Source: an uncultured Bacteroides sp. (GTDB lineage: Bacteria; Bacteroidota; Bacteroidia; Bacteroidales; Bacteroidaceae). Taken from it: a stretch of 64,000 bases of DNA. The position numbers were made by a program, and so were the translations under genes. The DNA lies in assembly GCF_963666545.1 (NCBI RefSeq), contig NZ_OY762899.1, positions 4,096,365 through 4,160,364 on the forward strand. Reading direction: 5' to 3'. This document shows, piece after piece, positions 55,378-64,000 of the stretch (position 1 is its first letter; every line of letters begins with the position of its first letter). The notes beneath the pieces are model-generated. The model saw only the letters and a program-made list of their open reading frames with translations, made no database searches and was not told where the DNA came from.

Positions 55378-56505
55378 ATGAGTAAGAATTATAACAATAT
55401 TCTGTCGTCATTTAAGTTCCCGCTTTCGGGCATAGAGTTAGATAACAGAGTCGTGATGGCCCCGATGACCACTTTTTCGGGTAATGAAGACGGAACGGTG
55501 TCGGATGCAGAAATAGCTTATTATAAAGAACGTAATAAAGGTGCGGGCTTGTTGCTCACAGCATGTGCGTATGTACTTCCTCAGGGAAAGGGATTCCACG
55601 GGCAGATAGGTGTTCATGCTGACGAGATGATTCCGAGTTTGAAGCGAATAGCCGATACCTTGAAAGAAAATGGAGGGAAGGCTCTTTTGCAGATTCATCA
55701 CGGAGGTCGCATGTGCCCTCCCGAAGAGTTGCCCGATGGACAATGTGTGAGTGCTAGTGCTGTGGTTGCGTTAAGAGAAGGTGCGCAAGTTCCTCGTGAA
55801 ATGACTGTAGCAGAGATTGAAGAAACGATTGATGCTTATGGTGAGGCTGCCCGTAGGGCTGTGGAAGCAGGATTTGACGGAGTAGAAATACACGGAGCCA
55901 ATACCTATCTCATTCAACAATTCTTTTCACCTCATTCCAATCGCCGTACGGACAAGTGGGGCGGTAGTTTGGAAAAACGTATGGCATTTCCTTTGGCAGT
56001 CGTCGATGCAGTGAAAGCTGCTGTGAAGAAAAGCGTCCAACATCCATTCATTGTGGGCTATCGTATTTCTCCCGAAGAGATGGAAAATCCGGGTATTACT
56101 ATTGAAGATACGTTGGCATTGACTGAAGCTTTGGTAGCAAAGGGACTCGATTATTTGCATGTGTCTACCATGAACTTTTGGGCAGGCTCTATGCGTGATG
56201 AGAAAGATACAATGCCTCGTACCAAATTAATTTATGAGAGGGTGGGAAATCTTGTTCCTCTTATTGGAGTTGGTGGCATCAGTTCTCCCGAACAAGTCGA
56301 ACAGGTTCTTCAAGAGGGCTATTCTTTGGTAGCATTGGGACGAGAACTGCTTATTGAACCTCATTGGCTGGAAAAGGTAAAGAATGGCAAAGCAGAACAG
56401 CTAGAGAAAGCACTTGATGTGCACAATCAAGAAGGATTGAATATTCCTACACCAATGTGGAGCAGTTTGCTGAGCCGTACGGGTTGGTTGCCGCTTAAGG
56501 GATAA
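55378..56505 (+). CDS. Old-yellow-enzyme-family NADH:flavin oxidoreductase
   Basis: 375 residues forming a TIM barrel with FMN-site motifs: NRVVMAPMTTFSGNEDG, ALLQIHHGGRMC, GVEIHGANTYLIQQFFSPHS followed by NRRTDKWGGSLEKR, and PLIGVGGISSPEQVEQVL near the phosphate site. It would reduce activated alkenes or related electrophiles. It lies downstream of the MDR reductase on the same strand, and its last 11 bases overlap the convergent gene at 56495. Confidence 0.9.
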   Translation: MSKNYNNILSSFKFPLSGIELDNRVVMAPMTTFSGNEDGTVSDAEIAYYKERNKGAGLLLTACAYVLPQGKGFHGQIGVHADEMIPSLKRIADTLKENGGKALLQIHHGGRMCPPEELPDGQCVSASAVVALREGAQVPREMTVAEIEETIDAYGEAARRAVEAGFDGVEIHGANTYLIQQFFSPHSNRRTDKWGGSLEKRMAFPLAVVDAVKAAVKKSVQHPFIVGYRISPEEMENPGITIEDTLALTEALVAKGLDYLHVSTMNFWAGSMRDEKDTMPRTKLIYERVGNLVPLIGVGGISSPEQVEQVLQEGYSLVALGRELLIEPHWLEKVKNGKAEQLEKALDVHNQEGLNIPTPMWSSLLSRTGWLPLKG

Positions 56506-57535
56506 TCACGCTGTCTACGCTCTTTCGAGGCGAATAAGGCATAGGAGAAGCATACCCTAAACGGATGAGGATCATTGGATATTCGTTGTTAGGGAGAAAC
56601 TTCTCCTTTATTTTTTGTGCTAATTCCTTGAGTTCGCAAGGTTGATTCATATATGCATTGGCAATTCCGAGTCGGGTAGTCTCCAATAGAAAACGTTCTA
56701 ATGTCCGGCCCAGGAGAATCCATTCTTCAGGAGTGTTTGCGGTTATAGTAAATAGTACCAAGTGCGAAGATGACTCTACTTTTTTAATATCTGATTTATT
56801 TTGTGTATTTGGTTTAAGAAATGCTTTCACAAGAGGTTTTCCCAAGAATTTGGGAATGCTGGGAGAGCCCATGGTGGCATATGTTAGCCCGTTACTGGTC
56901 TGGTTAACATGATGTTTGTTATAGCGAATCCAGTTTAATAATTCATTTTTGAACTGTTTATCTTTCATTTGCATCTCGTTGCCCTGACGAATGTACTCGG
57001 TCAACGTATCGAAGTCGGCTTCTCCGTTTTTATACATATAAAACTTAACTCCTTCTTCTTTTGCGATTCCCTGTATTAGATTTAGTGTATCTGCTGCAAT
57101 TGTGCGTGCATTGTACACACTACGGTTAGTTTGTCTTTTGGCTATTGCTTCAAAGAGAGGATTATTTGTGGGGGCTTGTTTTTTCAGATTTATCCGGATA
57201 ATAGATGTACTATCATTCTCTTGCAAGATAACCGGAGTAGGATGATAGCCTTTTTGTGTGGCAGCTACACAAAGATTTTCTACTGCACAGCCGATACTAA
57301 TATAAAGTTCCCTGTTTTCAGGATCTACCACCGCTAATGCATTCTTTAAATTAGGGTGTACCTCAATCGCATCTTCTTGTAAGCGGAAAAGCCACGGTTG
57401 GGTGTTGTGTCCCGATGGAGCTTTGATGGCCGATGCCACTAATTCTTTGAAGTCTTGATTTTGTGCCAATGTCGGCTTTGTAATTAGAAGAGTAGCTGTC
57501 ATGAGGGTATATTTTAGAAAGTTTTTGTAATTCAT
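56495..57535 (-). CDS. Exported Acg-type nitroreductase-like protein
   Basis: 346 residues. A signal peptide (TLMTATLLITKPTLAQ) is followed by a nitroreductase-like fold of the Acg/Rv2032 kind: SAIKAPSGHNTQPWLFRLQE, IAKRQTNRSVYNARTI and LLGRTLERFLLETTRLGIAN. Family members bind FMN but lack parts of the usual substrate site and may store flavin. The second export-tagged nitroreductase in this 4-kb segment. It is convergent with the old-yellow-enzyme gene. Confidence 0.82.
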   Translation of the reverse strand: MNYKNFLKYTLMTATLLITKPTLAQNQDFKELVASAIKAPSGHNTQPWLFRLQEDAIEVHPNLKNALAVVDPENRELYISIGCAVENLCVAATQKGYHPTPVILQENDSTSIIRINLKKQAPTNNPLFEAIAKRQTNRSVYNARTIAADTLNLIQGIAKEEGVKFYMYKNGEADFDTLTEYIRQGNEMQMKDKQFKNELLNWIRYNKHHVNQTSNGLTYATMGSPSIPKFLGKPLVKAFLKPNTQNKSDIKKVESSSHLVLFTITANTPEEWILLGRTLERFLLETTRLGIANAYMNQPCELKELAQKIKEKFLPNNEYPMILIRLGYASPMPYSPRKSVDSVIIP

Positions 57536-57649
57536 TTCGAGTCTATATTATTTGATTTGCATTATGTACAGCAAAGGTACAGCTTTTATGGAGAGAGTGA
57601 ATTAAAAAAAGATTAATAAAAAGTCTTTGTTATGAATACTCACAAAATA

Positions 57650-57690
57650 AAATAGGTTGCCTCATTTCTCTCTTCTGAAGCAACCTATTT
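57650..57690 (-). terminator. Terminator of the Cus-type efflux operon
   Basis: AAATAGGTTGC (57650-57660) and GCAACCTATTT (57680-57690) form an 11-bp stem. On the minus strand it lies 18 bases after the adaptor gene stop and is followed by TATTTTGTG. Confidence 0.75.
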
Positions 57691-57708
57691 ATTGAATAAA
57701 TGGAATGA

Positions 57709-59394
57709 TTAATCTCTATACTTGCAACATTCGGGCAGATTATCGTAAACTTTCTTATTTGCTTTATATTTGTTGGTATCGTGCCCTACCTTTACGATGG
57801 CTTTGCTGATAGCATCTACGGAAGTTTTCTGAGGATTAAATTGCAGATGAATCATCTGCTTCTCCTGATCCCATTTGGCAGACGATACGCCATTTACGCT
57901 TTTTGCAGCGGATTCTATTCGGTTTTTGCACTGCTCACATTTACCACTTACGGTAAACGTGGCATGTTGGTTATGCTCGGACATTTCTTTCATTTGACTT
58001 TTGGTCATGTTCTGTTTTGGCTGATTTGTCTCCATGCTGTTATTATTTATAGTATGTCCTTCGTGCTGATTGGGTACCAGTGTTTTACCGTTGTTCATTG
58101 CATGCCCTTCATGTCCGCCCATTGGTTTAGCTTCATTGTCGTTCATCATAGAACGTTTACCTTCAAGTTGTGCACTGGCATCAATGGAGAAAACTCCATT
58201 CGTCACCACTTCTTCTCCTTCTGAAAGTCCTTTTAGTATGACGTAAGCATTGCCCAATGATGGTCCGAGTTCTACCTGACGCATTAGGAAAGAAGGAGAA
58301 GTAACTCCGGTTTGCTTAACGTATACAATGGATCGTTTTCCTGTCCATAATATGGCGCTGGAGGGAATAACAATTTCATTTTTATACGCTTTTAGTCCAG
58401 CATTCAATGTCGCGGTGGCATACATTTCCGGTTTTAGTATTCCCTTAGGATTGCTGACCTCAACGCGCACGCCGGCTGTGCGTGTTGTGGGGTTGATGAT
58501 GGGATCGATAAACGAGACTTTACCTGCAAATACCTTACCGGGAACAGAGGTTAGCGTGAATTCCAGTCGGTCGCCTATATTTATGAAAGCCAAATCAGTT
58601 TCATAAGCCTGGAACAGTGCCCATACTCTCGAAAGGTTCGCTACATCGAACAATACAGCACCTTGTGAAACATAGTCGCCCTGACTAACACGCTTATTGA
58701 TTACGATGCCGCTGGTATTGGCTTTAATATCTACAACTGGAGACACACTACCTGAATGCTCTATAGAAGTAATTTGCGCATCACTCATTTTCCAGAGGTG
58801 CAGTTTTTCACGGGCAGCTCTTATTAATTGTGGTTGATTAATCTTTAACGCTTCGAGCAATTCTTGTTGAGCAGTAAGCAATTCCGGCGAATAAATACGT
58901 GCGAGGGTTTGCCCTGCTTGTACAGCTTCTCCGGTAAAATTTATCCTCAATCCCTCTATACGTCCACTGATATGGGCTGTTTGTGATTGCAAGTTGCGTT
59001 CGTCTGCGGCAATCTTTCCGTACATGCGTATTTCTTTCATCGGGTTTTTACGACTGACAAGTGACGTTTGCACATTGGCCAGTGCAGCTGCTTCTTCAGA
59101 TAGTTGTACGGTATTCAGATCCATTGCTTTGCTACTATCTGAACTCTTTTGAAGCGGAATGAGATCCATTGCACAGATAGGACATTTCCCCGGCTTGTCT
59201 TTTCGTATTTGAGGATGCATGGAGCAAGTCCATATTTGGGCCTCTTTTTGTACTTCATGTGTGTGCCCTTCGTGTTCACTACTCTTTGTTTCGGAGGGAG
59301 AACTAAATAGTAACCATCCTATGAGCAATCCTGCTAAAGCAAACAAGACATACCTAACTTGCTTTAGTTTTCCTATTTCGGTTATTCTTTTCAT
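57709..59394 (-). CDS. cusB: Metal efflux adaptor with N-terminal metal-binding and C-terminal HMA domains
   Basis: 561 residues. One N-terminal membrane anchor (RYVLFALAGLLIGWLLF), then a heavy-metal-binding domain (WTCSMHPQIRKDKPGKCPIC, near residues 55-80), the CusB-like adaptor core (about 100-405), a His/Met-rich linker with three GHExH-like patches (GGHEGHAMN, QHEGHTINN, SEHNQHATF), and an HMA domain with CEQC (about 480-545), ending in PECCKYRD. It would pick up Cu(I) or Ag(I) in the periplasm and pass it to CusA. Third gene of the operon, 10 bases after the TolC gene. Confidence 0.88.
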   Translation of the reverse strand: MKRITEIGKLKQVRYVLFALAGLLIGWLLFSSPSETKSSEHEGHTHEVQKEAQIWTCSMHPQIRKDKPGKCPICAMDLIPLQKSSDSSKAMDLNTVQLSEEAAALANVQTSLVSRKNPMKEIRMYGKIAADERNLQSQTAHISGRIEGLRINFTGEAVQAGQTLARIYSPELLTAQQELLEALKINQPQLIRAAREKLHLWKMSDAQITSIEHSGSVSPVVDIKANTSGIVINKRVSQGDYVSQGAVLFDVANLSRVWALFQAYETDLAFINIGDRLEFTLTSVPGKVFAGKVSFIDPIINPTTRTAGVRVEVSNPKGILKPEMYATATLNAGLKAYKNEIVIPSSAILWTGKRSIVYVKQTGVTSPSFLMRQVELGPSLGNAYVILKGLSEGEEVVTNGVFSIDASAQLEGKRSMMNDNEAKPMGGHEGHAMNNGKTLVPNQHEGHTINNNSMETNQPKQNMTKSQMKEMSEHNQHATFTVSGKCEQCKNRIESAAKSVNGVSSAKWDQEKQMIHLQFNPQKTSVDAISKAIVKVGHDTNKYKANKKVYDNLPECCKYRD

Positions 59395-59404
59395 TTTTTA
59401 TGTA

Positions 59405-60859
59405 TTAAAAGGTAGTGGATACTAGTTTTTGGATTCCGGTCACCATAGTGTTATAAGATGCTATTGCCTCACTCTTTTTCAAATTATAGTCCAGCATTTG
59501 CCGTTCTACTGCTATTACGTCTGTCAATGACGTGCTACCGGCTGAAAAGCTTCGCACCATTACCTGATAGATGGATTGTGAAAGAGTATATTGCTCAGTG
59601 TAAAGCGTCACTTTACGGGAAGCATCTTCGAGTTGTTGCTTTAATCCAGTGTATTCGGCCTGAAGCTTGTTCACCGTGTCGTCATACTTCATCCGGCTCG
59701 ATTGGCGGTTGTACAGGCTTTCCCGTTGCTGGGCATTGTACTTACGGCGAAAGATGGGTAGAGTGATTTTTACCATCGGCATAATCATATCTTCACCATT
59801 CATTTTGTTCATAGTTCCCATCGTGTCAGTATCTCCGGCTTTTTTGCCGATTAAAGAATATTGCAATCCTATCCCGAACATGGGGTAACTCATTCTTTTA
59901 TCCATCACTCTTTTTGCTTCGTAAGCATTGCCTTCGGCTTCGAGCATGGCAAGCATCGGATTTTGAGTAGTGATGGTGTCGAGCAAAGCCCTATCGTTGC
60001 TGCTAAATAGCACTTGTTGAAGCGAGTCAGGCACTGTAACGGGAAGTTGCTGAGAGCGGTTGAGCAAGGCATTAAACCGGGTTTCGGCAGCTTTAGTGTC
60101 CGATCGTATTGTTTCCAATTTATTCTCCAGCTCCTTCTTTTCTAATTGAATGCGTAACACATCGGACATGTTGTTGCTACCGCCACTACCCATAGAGCTT
60201 GTTTGCATGGAGTTCATACTATTTGTAGCAGATGGAACAGAACTTGCTAGAGAAGCTCCCCCCATGCCTTGCATACCTCCTCCTGTTGCGCCTATCGGCT
60301 GCTGTGCGGAATATGAAAAGCTGCGTTGTGAACTTTTTCCTTCTCCTGTTGGCGAGGAAAAACGACTCAAAGCTAGTTCTTCCAATTGGTTGAGCAGAGC
60401 TAAGTGTGCCAGAGTATTCTTTCGCTGTTGCTGGAGATTACTGAGCTGGTACCATTGACTTTTTACCTGATAATAGAGATCGTTTCGGCTTTCGCGAAAC
60501 TTCTCGTATGCCATTTTAGTCATTTCGGTCGCCTCGTTACGGGCAGCACTGCGTGTGCCAAACCATGGGAACATTTGCATCAATGTAAAGTCGGCTATTT
60601 GCTTTCCGTTTGTTATCTCCATCGGTTTCAGAAAAAAACCGATTTCGAGTTCCGGGTCGGGGTAAGTGCCTGCTTGCGTCACTTTCTCCATAGAAGCCTT
60701 GTAACTGGCAAAGTCAGCTTTAATGAGTGGATTGTTGCGGGCTGCTGTTTCTAAATAGTGAGAGAGACTATCGCCCTGTTGCGCATGTCCTGTCAGTATG
60801 GTTAGTATCATTATTAATACACTAGCTAAGAAACGTTTTATGCTTTTATTCTTCATCAT
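59405..60859 (-). CDS. TolC-family protein of the metal efflux operon with a Met/Gly/Ser-rich insert
   Basis: 484 residues from the ATG at 60859 (60856 is also possible). It overlaps the cusA 3' end by 14 bases; a longer frame to 60934 lies entirely in cusA and is rejected. Signal peptide ending LTGHAQ. OEP helices are visible (LALLNQLEELALSRF; VRSFSAGSTSLTDVIAVERQ). Between them, about plus-strand 60163-60345, is a low-complexity insert rich in Met, Gly and Ser (GGGMQGMGGASLASS, NSMNSMQTSSMGSGG). Ordinary TolC proteins lack this; it may bind Cu or Ag. Confidence 0.85.
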   Translation of the reverse strand: MMKNKSIKRFLASVLIMILTILTGHAQQGDSLSHYLETAARNNPLIKADFASYKASMEKVTQAGTYPDPELEIGFFLKPMEITNGKQIADFTLMQMFPWFGTRSAARNEATEMTKMAYEKFRESRNDLYYQVKSQWYQLSNLQQQRKNTLAHLALLNQLEELALSRFSSPTGEGKSSQRSFSYSAQQPIGATGGGMQGMGGASLASSVPSATNSMNSMQTSSMGSGGSNNMSDVLRIQLEKKELENKLETIRSDTKAAETRFNALLNRSQQLPVTVPDSLQQVLFSSNDRALLDTITTQNPMLAMLEAEGNAYEAKRVMDKRMSYPMFGIGLQYSLIGKKAGDTDTMGTMNKMNGEDMIMPMVKITLPIFRRKYNAQQRESLYNRQSSRMKYDDTVNKLQAEYTGLKQQLEDASRKVTLYTEQYTLSQSIYQVMVRSFSAGSTSLTDVIAVERQMLDYNLKKSEAIASYNTMVTGIQKLVSTTF

Positions 60860-63800
60860 TTGTTTCCTCCTGTTCTTTTGTTTTCTTTTTAATAACTCCT
60901 TCGCGCCACCAACATTGAAGCACTGGTACCACAAACATAGTCATAGATTGTATGAGCATACCGCCAAATGTTGGTATGGCCATTGGTATCATGATGTCGG
61001 CCCCTTTACCGGCAGATGTTAGTACGGGTAGCAGAGCAATGAGTGTGACAGCTGTAGTCATAGCTGCAGGGCGGACACGCTTCAGCCCGGCTTCTATTAC
61101 TGCTTCACGAATCTCATGTTTACTCTGCGGATTTTTATTGAGGAAGGTCTGGTGTATGTAAGTACCCATTAAAACGCCGTCATCAGTCGCTATACCAAAC
61201 AAGGCGATAAATCCAACCCAGACTGCGACACTTAAGTTAATAGTATGCATTTGAAAGAGGTCGCGCATGTTTGCTCCTCCCACGGAGAAGTTCATAAACC
61301 AATCTTGCCCGTAAAGCCATAAGAGAATGAAACCTCCCGCAAACGCAACAAATACTCCTGAGAAATGAATAAGTGAAGCAGTTATTGTCCTGAACTGGAA
61401 GTAAAGTATCAATAAAACAACGAGTAAGGAAAGTGGTACAAGAATAAGTAAACGGTTGGTGGCACGTTCTTGTTGTTCATAGTTGCCGGCAAACTTATAG
61501 GTTACCCCTTTAGGGAGCTTTAACTCTCCATTTGTAACCTTATCTTTGATCACTTTTTGAGCTTCATTTACCACGTTTACTTCAGCCTTTCCGACTTGCT
61601 TGTCGAATATGACATATCCTACAAGGAAAGTATTTTCACTTTGAATCATTTGTGCACCGCGTGTGTACTGTATGTCAGCAACTTCTTTCAGTGGTATTTG
61701 CGCACCAGTGGCTGTAGGTACTAATAAGGCTGATAGATCTTCCGGGTTATTCCTTAATTCGCGGGCATAGCGCAGGCGGATAGGAAAACGTTCTCGCCCT
61801 TCTACTGTTTTACTGAGAACCATACCACCTACGGCAGAACTCAACACTTCTTGCATATCGGCAACTTTTATGCCATATCGTGCCATGTTTTCTCTGTTGA
61901 GTTTAATCTCCAGATAGGGAGCGCCTACTGCCCGATCATAGAACACGGATGAAGGAATAATAGATGAAACAGATTTAAGAGCTTGCTCCATTGCTTTGCC
62001 TCCTTGCTCAATTGTCTCAAGATCAGGGCCGTAAATCTTAAGTCCCATAGGCGCACGCATACCGGTAGAGAGCATCACTAACCTAGCTTCTATGGGTTGA
62101 AGTTTCGGTGCAGAAGTAACTCCCGGCAGGTGAGTAGCATTTACTATTTCTTGCCAAATGTCGTCAGCTTTTTTTATCTCCGGACGCCACTGCCGGAAGT
62201 AATCTCCATTCTTATCGAGAATCAAGCTATCTGCCGGTATGCGACGGAACCCATCAGATGGATTATAGGTGCCATTGTTTTTTAGCAGGTATTCACCCTT
62301 CCTGTTCACTTTAAACCTTTCTCGTTGCCCATCTTCATTCAGAATATATTCGGAGCGATAGTTTATTGTGTTTTCGAACATCTGCACCGGAGCAGGATCG
62401 AGAGCAGAATTGCTTCGTCCCCATTTACCTACAGCAATTTCCACCTCGGGAATACTTGCTAGGCGTTTATCCAATGTTTGGATGTATTCCAAATTTTGTT
62501 CCACTCCTGTGTGAGGCATACTGGTAGGCATCAACAAGAATGAACCCTCATTCAACGAAGGCATAAACTCTTGTCCCACACCCGGAAATGTTTTTGATGC
62601 TGCCTGCCACAAGCTCGTCTGTCGGAAGTTTTTCCATCCTACAGCTTCAAAACCCGAAGCGATGCCACTAAAGGTAGTATTGAAGCCAATCCATATCACA
62701 ATACCCCAAACAATGGTAATGACGGGAATAAACATAAACTTCCATCTGTGAGCTAAGCACCAGCGCAATATGCGTTCATAGTAAATAACAAGTATCCACA
62801 AGATGCTTAGAATGATGGCTATGCAGCCTGCTACAAATAGTGAATTAGAGAAGAATCCTTTCTGCGGTCCCATAGGCAACCACTCTTCGGATAGATAGAA
62901 TATAGCTACTCCCAGAGCAATACCTATATTAATATAAGTACTGTTTTTGGGATTCTTCCAATAATTAGTGGAGAGGTTATTCATTCCTACTGCTACGAGT
63001 CCTAAAGCAGGAATGCTACTATATATGATGGATAAAAGAATACCCGAAACAATTAGTACGTAGTTGAGTACTTTGCGGATAAGTCGGGAATTGATTTTAA
63101 TTGAAAATAAGTAGTAGGCAAGGGTGGGTAACACGATGAGTCCTAAGACAAAGGCTGATGTCAACGCATAAGTTTTAGTATATGCCAACGGTGTAAATAG
63201 TTTACCTTCTTGGGCTTGCATGGCAAACACAGGTAGGAAACTTACAATTGTTGTAGCCATGGCAGTAGCAATGGCACCAGATACTTCGCTAATGGCTTGG
63301 TAGATTAGATTAACCAGCTTTTTCCCTCCTCTGATTGCTTTGTTCTGGGGCATCTCCATGTATCGAATGATGTTTTCAACAAAGACAATACCTACATCCA
63401 CCATAACACCGATGGCAATGGCAATACCCGATAGAGCTACAATATTTGCTGCTACACCTGTATGACGCATAATAATGAATGTAGATAGTACGGCTATGGG
63501 TAGCATACCAGCTATGATAACCGAGGCTCGGAGGTTAAGGACCAATACGATGATGACGATGATGCAGATTAAGACTTCGTGGGTAAGCGAAGTTTCCAAG
63601 GTGCCGATAGTCTCTTTTATTAAACCGGTGCGGTCATAGAAAGGAACGACTGTTACTTTGGAGACGCTACCGTCTGCCAATGTTTTCTGTGGTAATCCTG
63701 CCTCCATTTCTTTAATTTTGGCTTTTACATTGTTGATTACTTCTAGTGGGTTAGCCCCATAGCGGGCAACTACTACTCCACCCACAGCCTCAATTCCTTC

Positions 63801-64000
63801 TTTGTCCAGTCCGCCTCTACGCGTACCGGGACCAATGTTGACGAAAGCTACGTCGGATATTCGAACAGGCGCACCTTCGCGTACGGTAATCACGGAATTC
63901 TCTAAGTCTGAGATGTTTTTTACATAGCCTAAACCACGGATAAGGTATTCCGCTTTGTTGATCTCCATTGTTTCTGCACCGATGTCGAGGTTACTCTTCT
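60846..64000 (-). CDS. cusA: CusA-type heavy-metal RND efflux pump (N-terminus beyond the window)
   Basis: The frame is open to the window edge; the sequence before the first Met reads KSNLDIGAET and continues into MEINKAEYLIRGLGYVKNI, so about 200 N-terminal residues are missing. Diagnostic features: GIAIAIGVMVDVGIVFVENI with the helix-4 acidic residues, MPSLNEGSFLLMPTSMPHTG, and FIALFGIATDDGVLMGTYIH. The HME branch (Cu/Ag or Co/Zn/Cd) is clear; Cu/Ag is favoured by the Met-rich neighbours. It carries a Bacteroidetes-style extra segment (around plus 62150-62400) in a periplasmic loop. First visible gene of the operon. Confidence 0.92.
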   Translation of the reverse strand, partial: KSNLDIGAETMEINKAEYLIRGLGYVKNISDLENSVITVREGAPVRISDVAFVNIGPGTRRGGLDKEGIEAVGGVVVARYGANPLEVINNVKAKIKEMEAGLPQKTLADGSVSKVTVVPFYDRTGLIKETIGTLETSLTHEVLICIIVIIVLVLNLRASVIIAGMLPIAVLSTFIIMRHTGVAANIVALSGIAIAIGVMVDVGIVFVENIIRYMEMPQNKAIRGGKKLVNLIYQAISEVSGAIATAMATTIVSFLPVFAMQAQEGKLFTPLAYTKTYALTSAFVLGLIVLPTLAYYLFSIKINSRLIRKVLNYVLIVSGILLSIIYSSIPALGLVAVGMNNLSTNYWKNPKNSTYINIGIALGVAIFYLSEEWLPMGPQKGFFSNSLFVAGCIAIILSILWILVIYYERILRWCLAHRWKFMFIPVITIVWGIVIWIGFNTTFSGIASGFEAVGWKNFRQTSLWQAASKTFPGVGQEFMPSLNEGSFLLMPTSMPHTGVEQNLEYIQTLDKRLASIPEVEIAVGKWGRSNSALDPAPVQMFENTINYRSEYILNEDGQRERFKVNRKGEYLLKNNGTYNPSDGFRRIPADSLILDKNGDYFRQWRPEIKKADDIWQEIVNATHLPGVTSAPKLQPIEARLVMLSTGMRAPMGLKIYGPDLETIEQGGKAMEQALKSVSSIIPSSVFYDRAVGAPYLEIKLNRENMARYGIKVADMQEVLSSAVGGMVLSKTVEGRERFPIRLRYARELRNNPEDLSALLVPTATGAQIPLKEVADIQYTRGAQMIQSENTFLVGYVIFDKQVGKAEVNVVNEAQKVIKDKVTNGELKLPKGVTYKFAGNYEQQERATNRLLILVPLSLLVVLLILYFQFRTITASLIHFSGVFVAFAGGFILLWLYGQDWFMNFSVGGANMRDLFQMHTINLSVAVWVGFIALFGIATDDGVLMGTYIHQTFLNKNPQSKHEIREAVIEAGLKRVRPAAMTTAVTLIALLPVLTSAGKGADIMIPMAIPTFGGMLIQSMTMFVVPVLQCWWREGVIKKKTKEQEETNDEE

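Noticed and set aside
60860..60934. N-terminal extension of the metal TolC gene
   Set aside because: It lies wholly inside cusA in another frame, and a normal signal peptide begins at 60859 or 60856.

Overview
The window looks like a chromosomal segment of a gut Bacteroides or close relative in the Bacteroidales. The evidence is SusC/SusD pairs, ECF sigma/FecR pairs of the Bacteroides type, lipoproteins of the DUF4249 kind, three GH92 mannosidases in one locus, and promoter candidates of the Bacteroides form (TAnnTTTG at -7) in place of the usual -10/-35. No tRNA, rRNA, CRISPR array or intact transposase was seen. Family names are assigned by reading the proteins, not by database search.

Layout. 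(1) 1-12224, plus strand: the 3' part of a glycan utilisation locus with two exported BSP-type metallopeptidase lipoproteins, an unknown lipoprotein, a GH29 alpha-L-fucosidase and three GH92 alpha-mannosidases. This set suits fucosylated, mannose-rich N-glycoproteins. The SusC/D pair probably lies just upstream. (2) 12225-17399: an AT-rich accessory stretch with a composite repeat, a short XRE regulator behind a palindrome, a small orphan ORF coupled to a pentapeptide-like membrane protein, an AlbA_2/Schlafen-type protein with a 12-nt tandem repeat, a TonB-C-terminal gene broken by a stop codon, and a Tat-signal protein. (3) 17760-27074, plus: an APC amino-acid permease, then a self-contained ECF sigma/FecR/SusC/SusD/phosphodiesterase locus with no glycosidase. 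(4) 27242-33723: a TolC/RND/adaptor efflux operon (minus) divergent from an AraC regulator.

(5) 33720-40916, minus: a menaquinone operon in the order HAD-thioesterase fusion, menF, menD, menB, menC, menE, with long perfect stem-loops in its two largest internal gaps. (6) 41021-47031: a double-ATPase ABC protein, a sensor kinase/response regulator pair divergent from a PAP2 phosphatase, and a DoxX/flavodoxin-fold reductase/HxlR operon. (7) 47056-47672: a gene-free stretch with the second copy of the composite repeat. (8) 47673-53260, minus: ECF sigma, FecR, TonB-dependent receptor and DUF4249 lipoprotein. (9) 53379-57535: four flavin- or NAD(P)H-type reductases, two of them with export signals. 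(10) 57709-64000, minus: a CusA/TolC/CusB heavy-metal efflux operon, with cusA running off the window.

The most unusual items are the paired composite repeat (12365-12479 and 47366-47442), the accessory cluster at 12596-16046, the phosphodiesterase-only SusCD locus, the HAD-hotdog fusion leading the men operon, and the stem-loops inside that operon.
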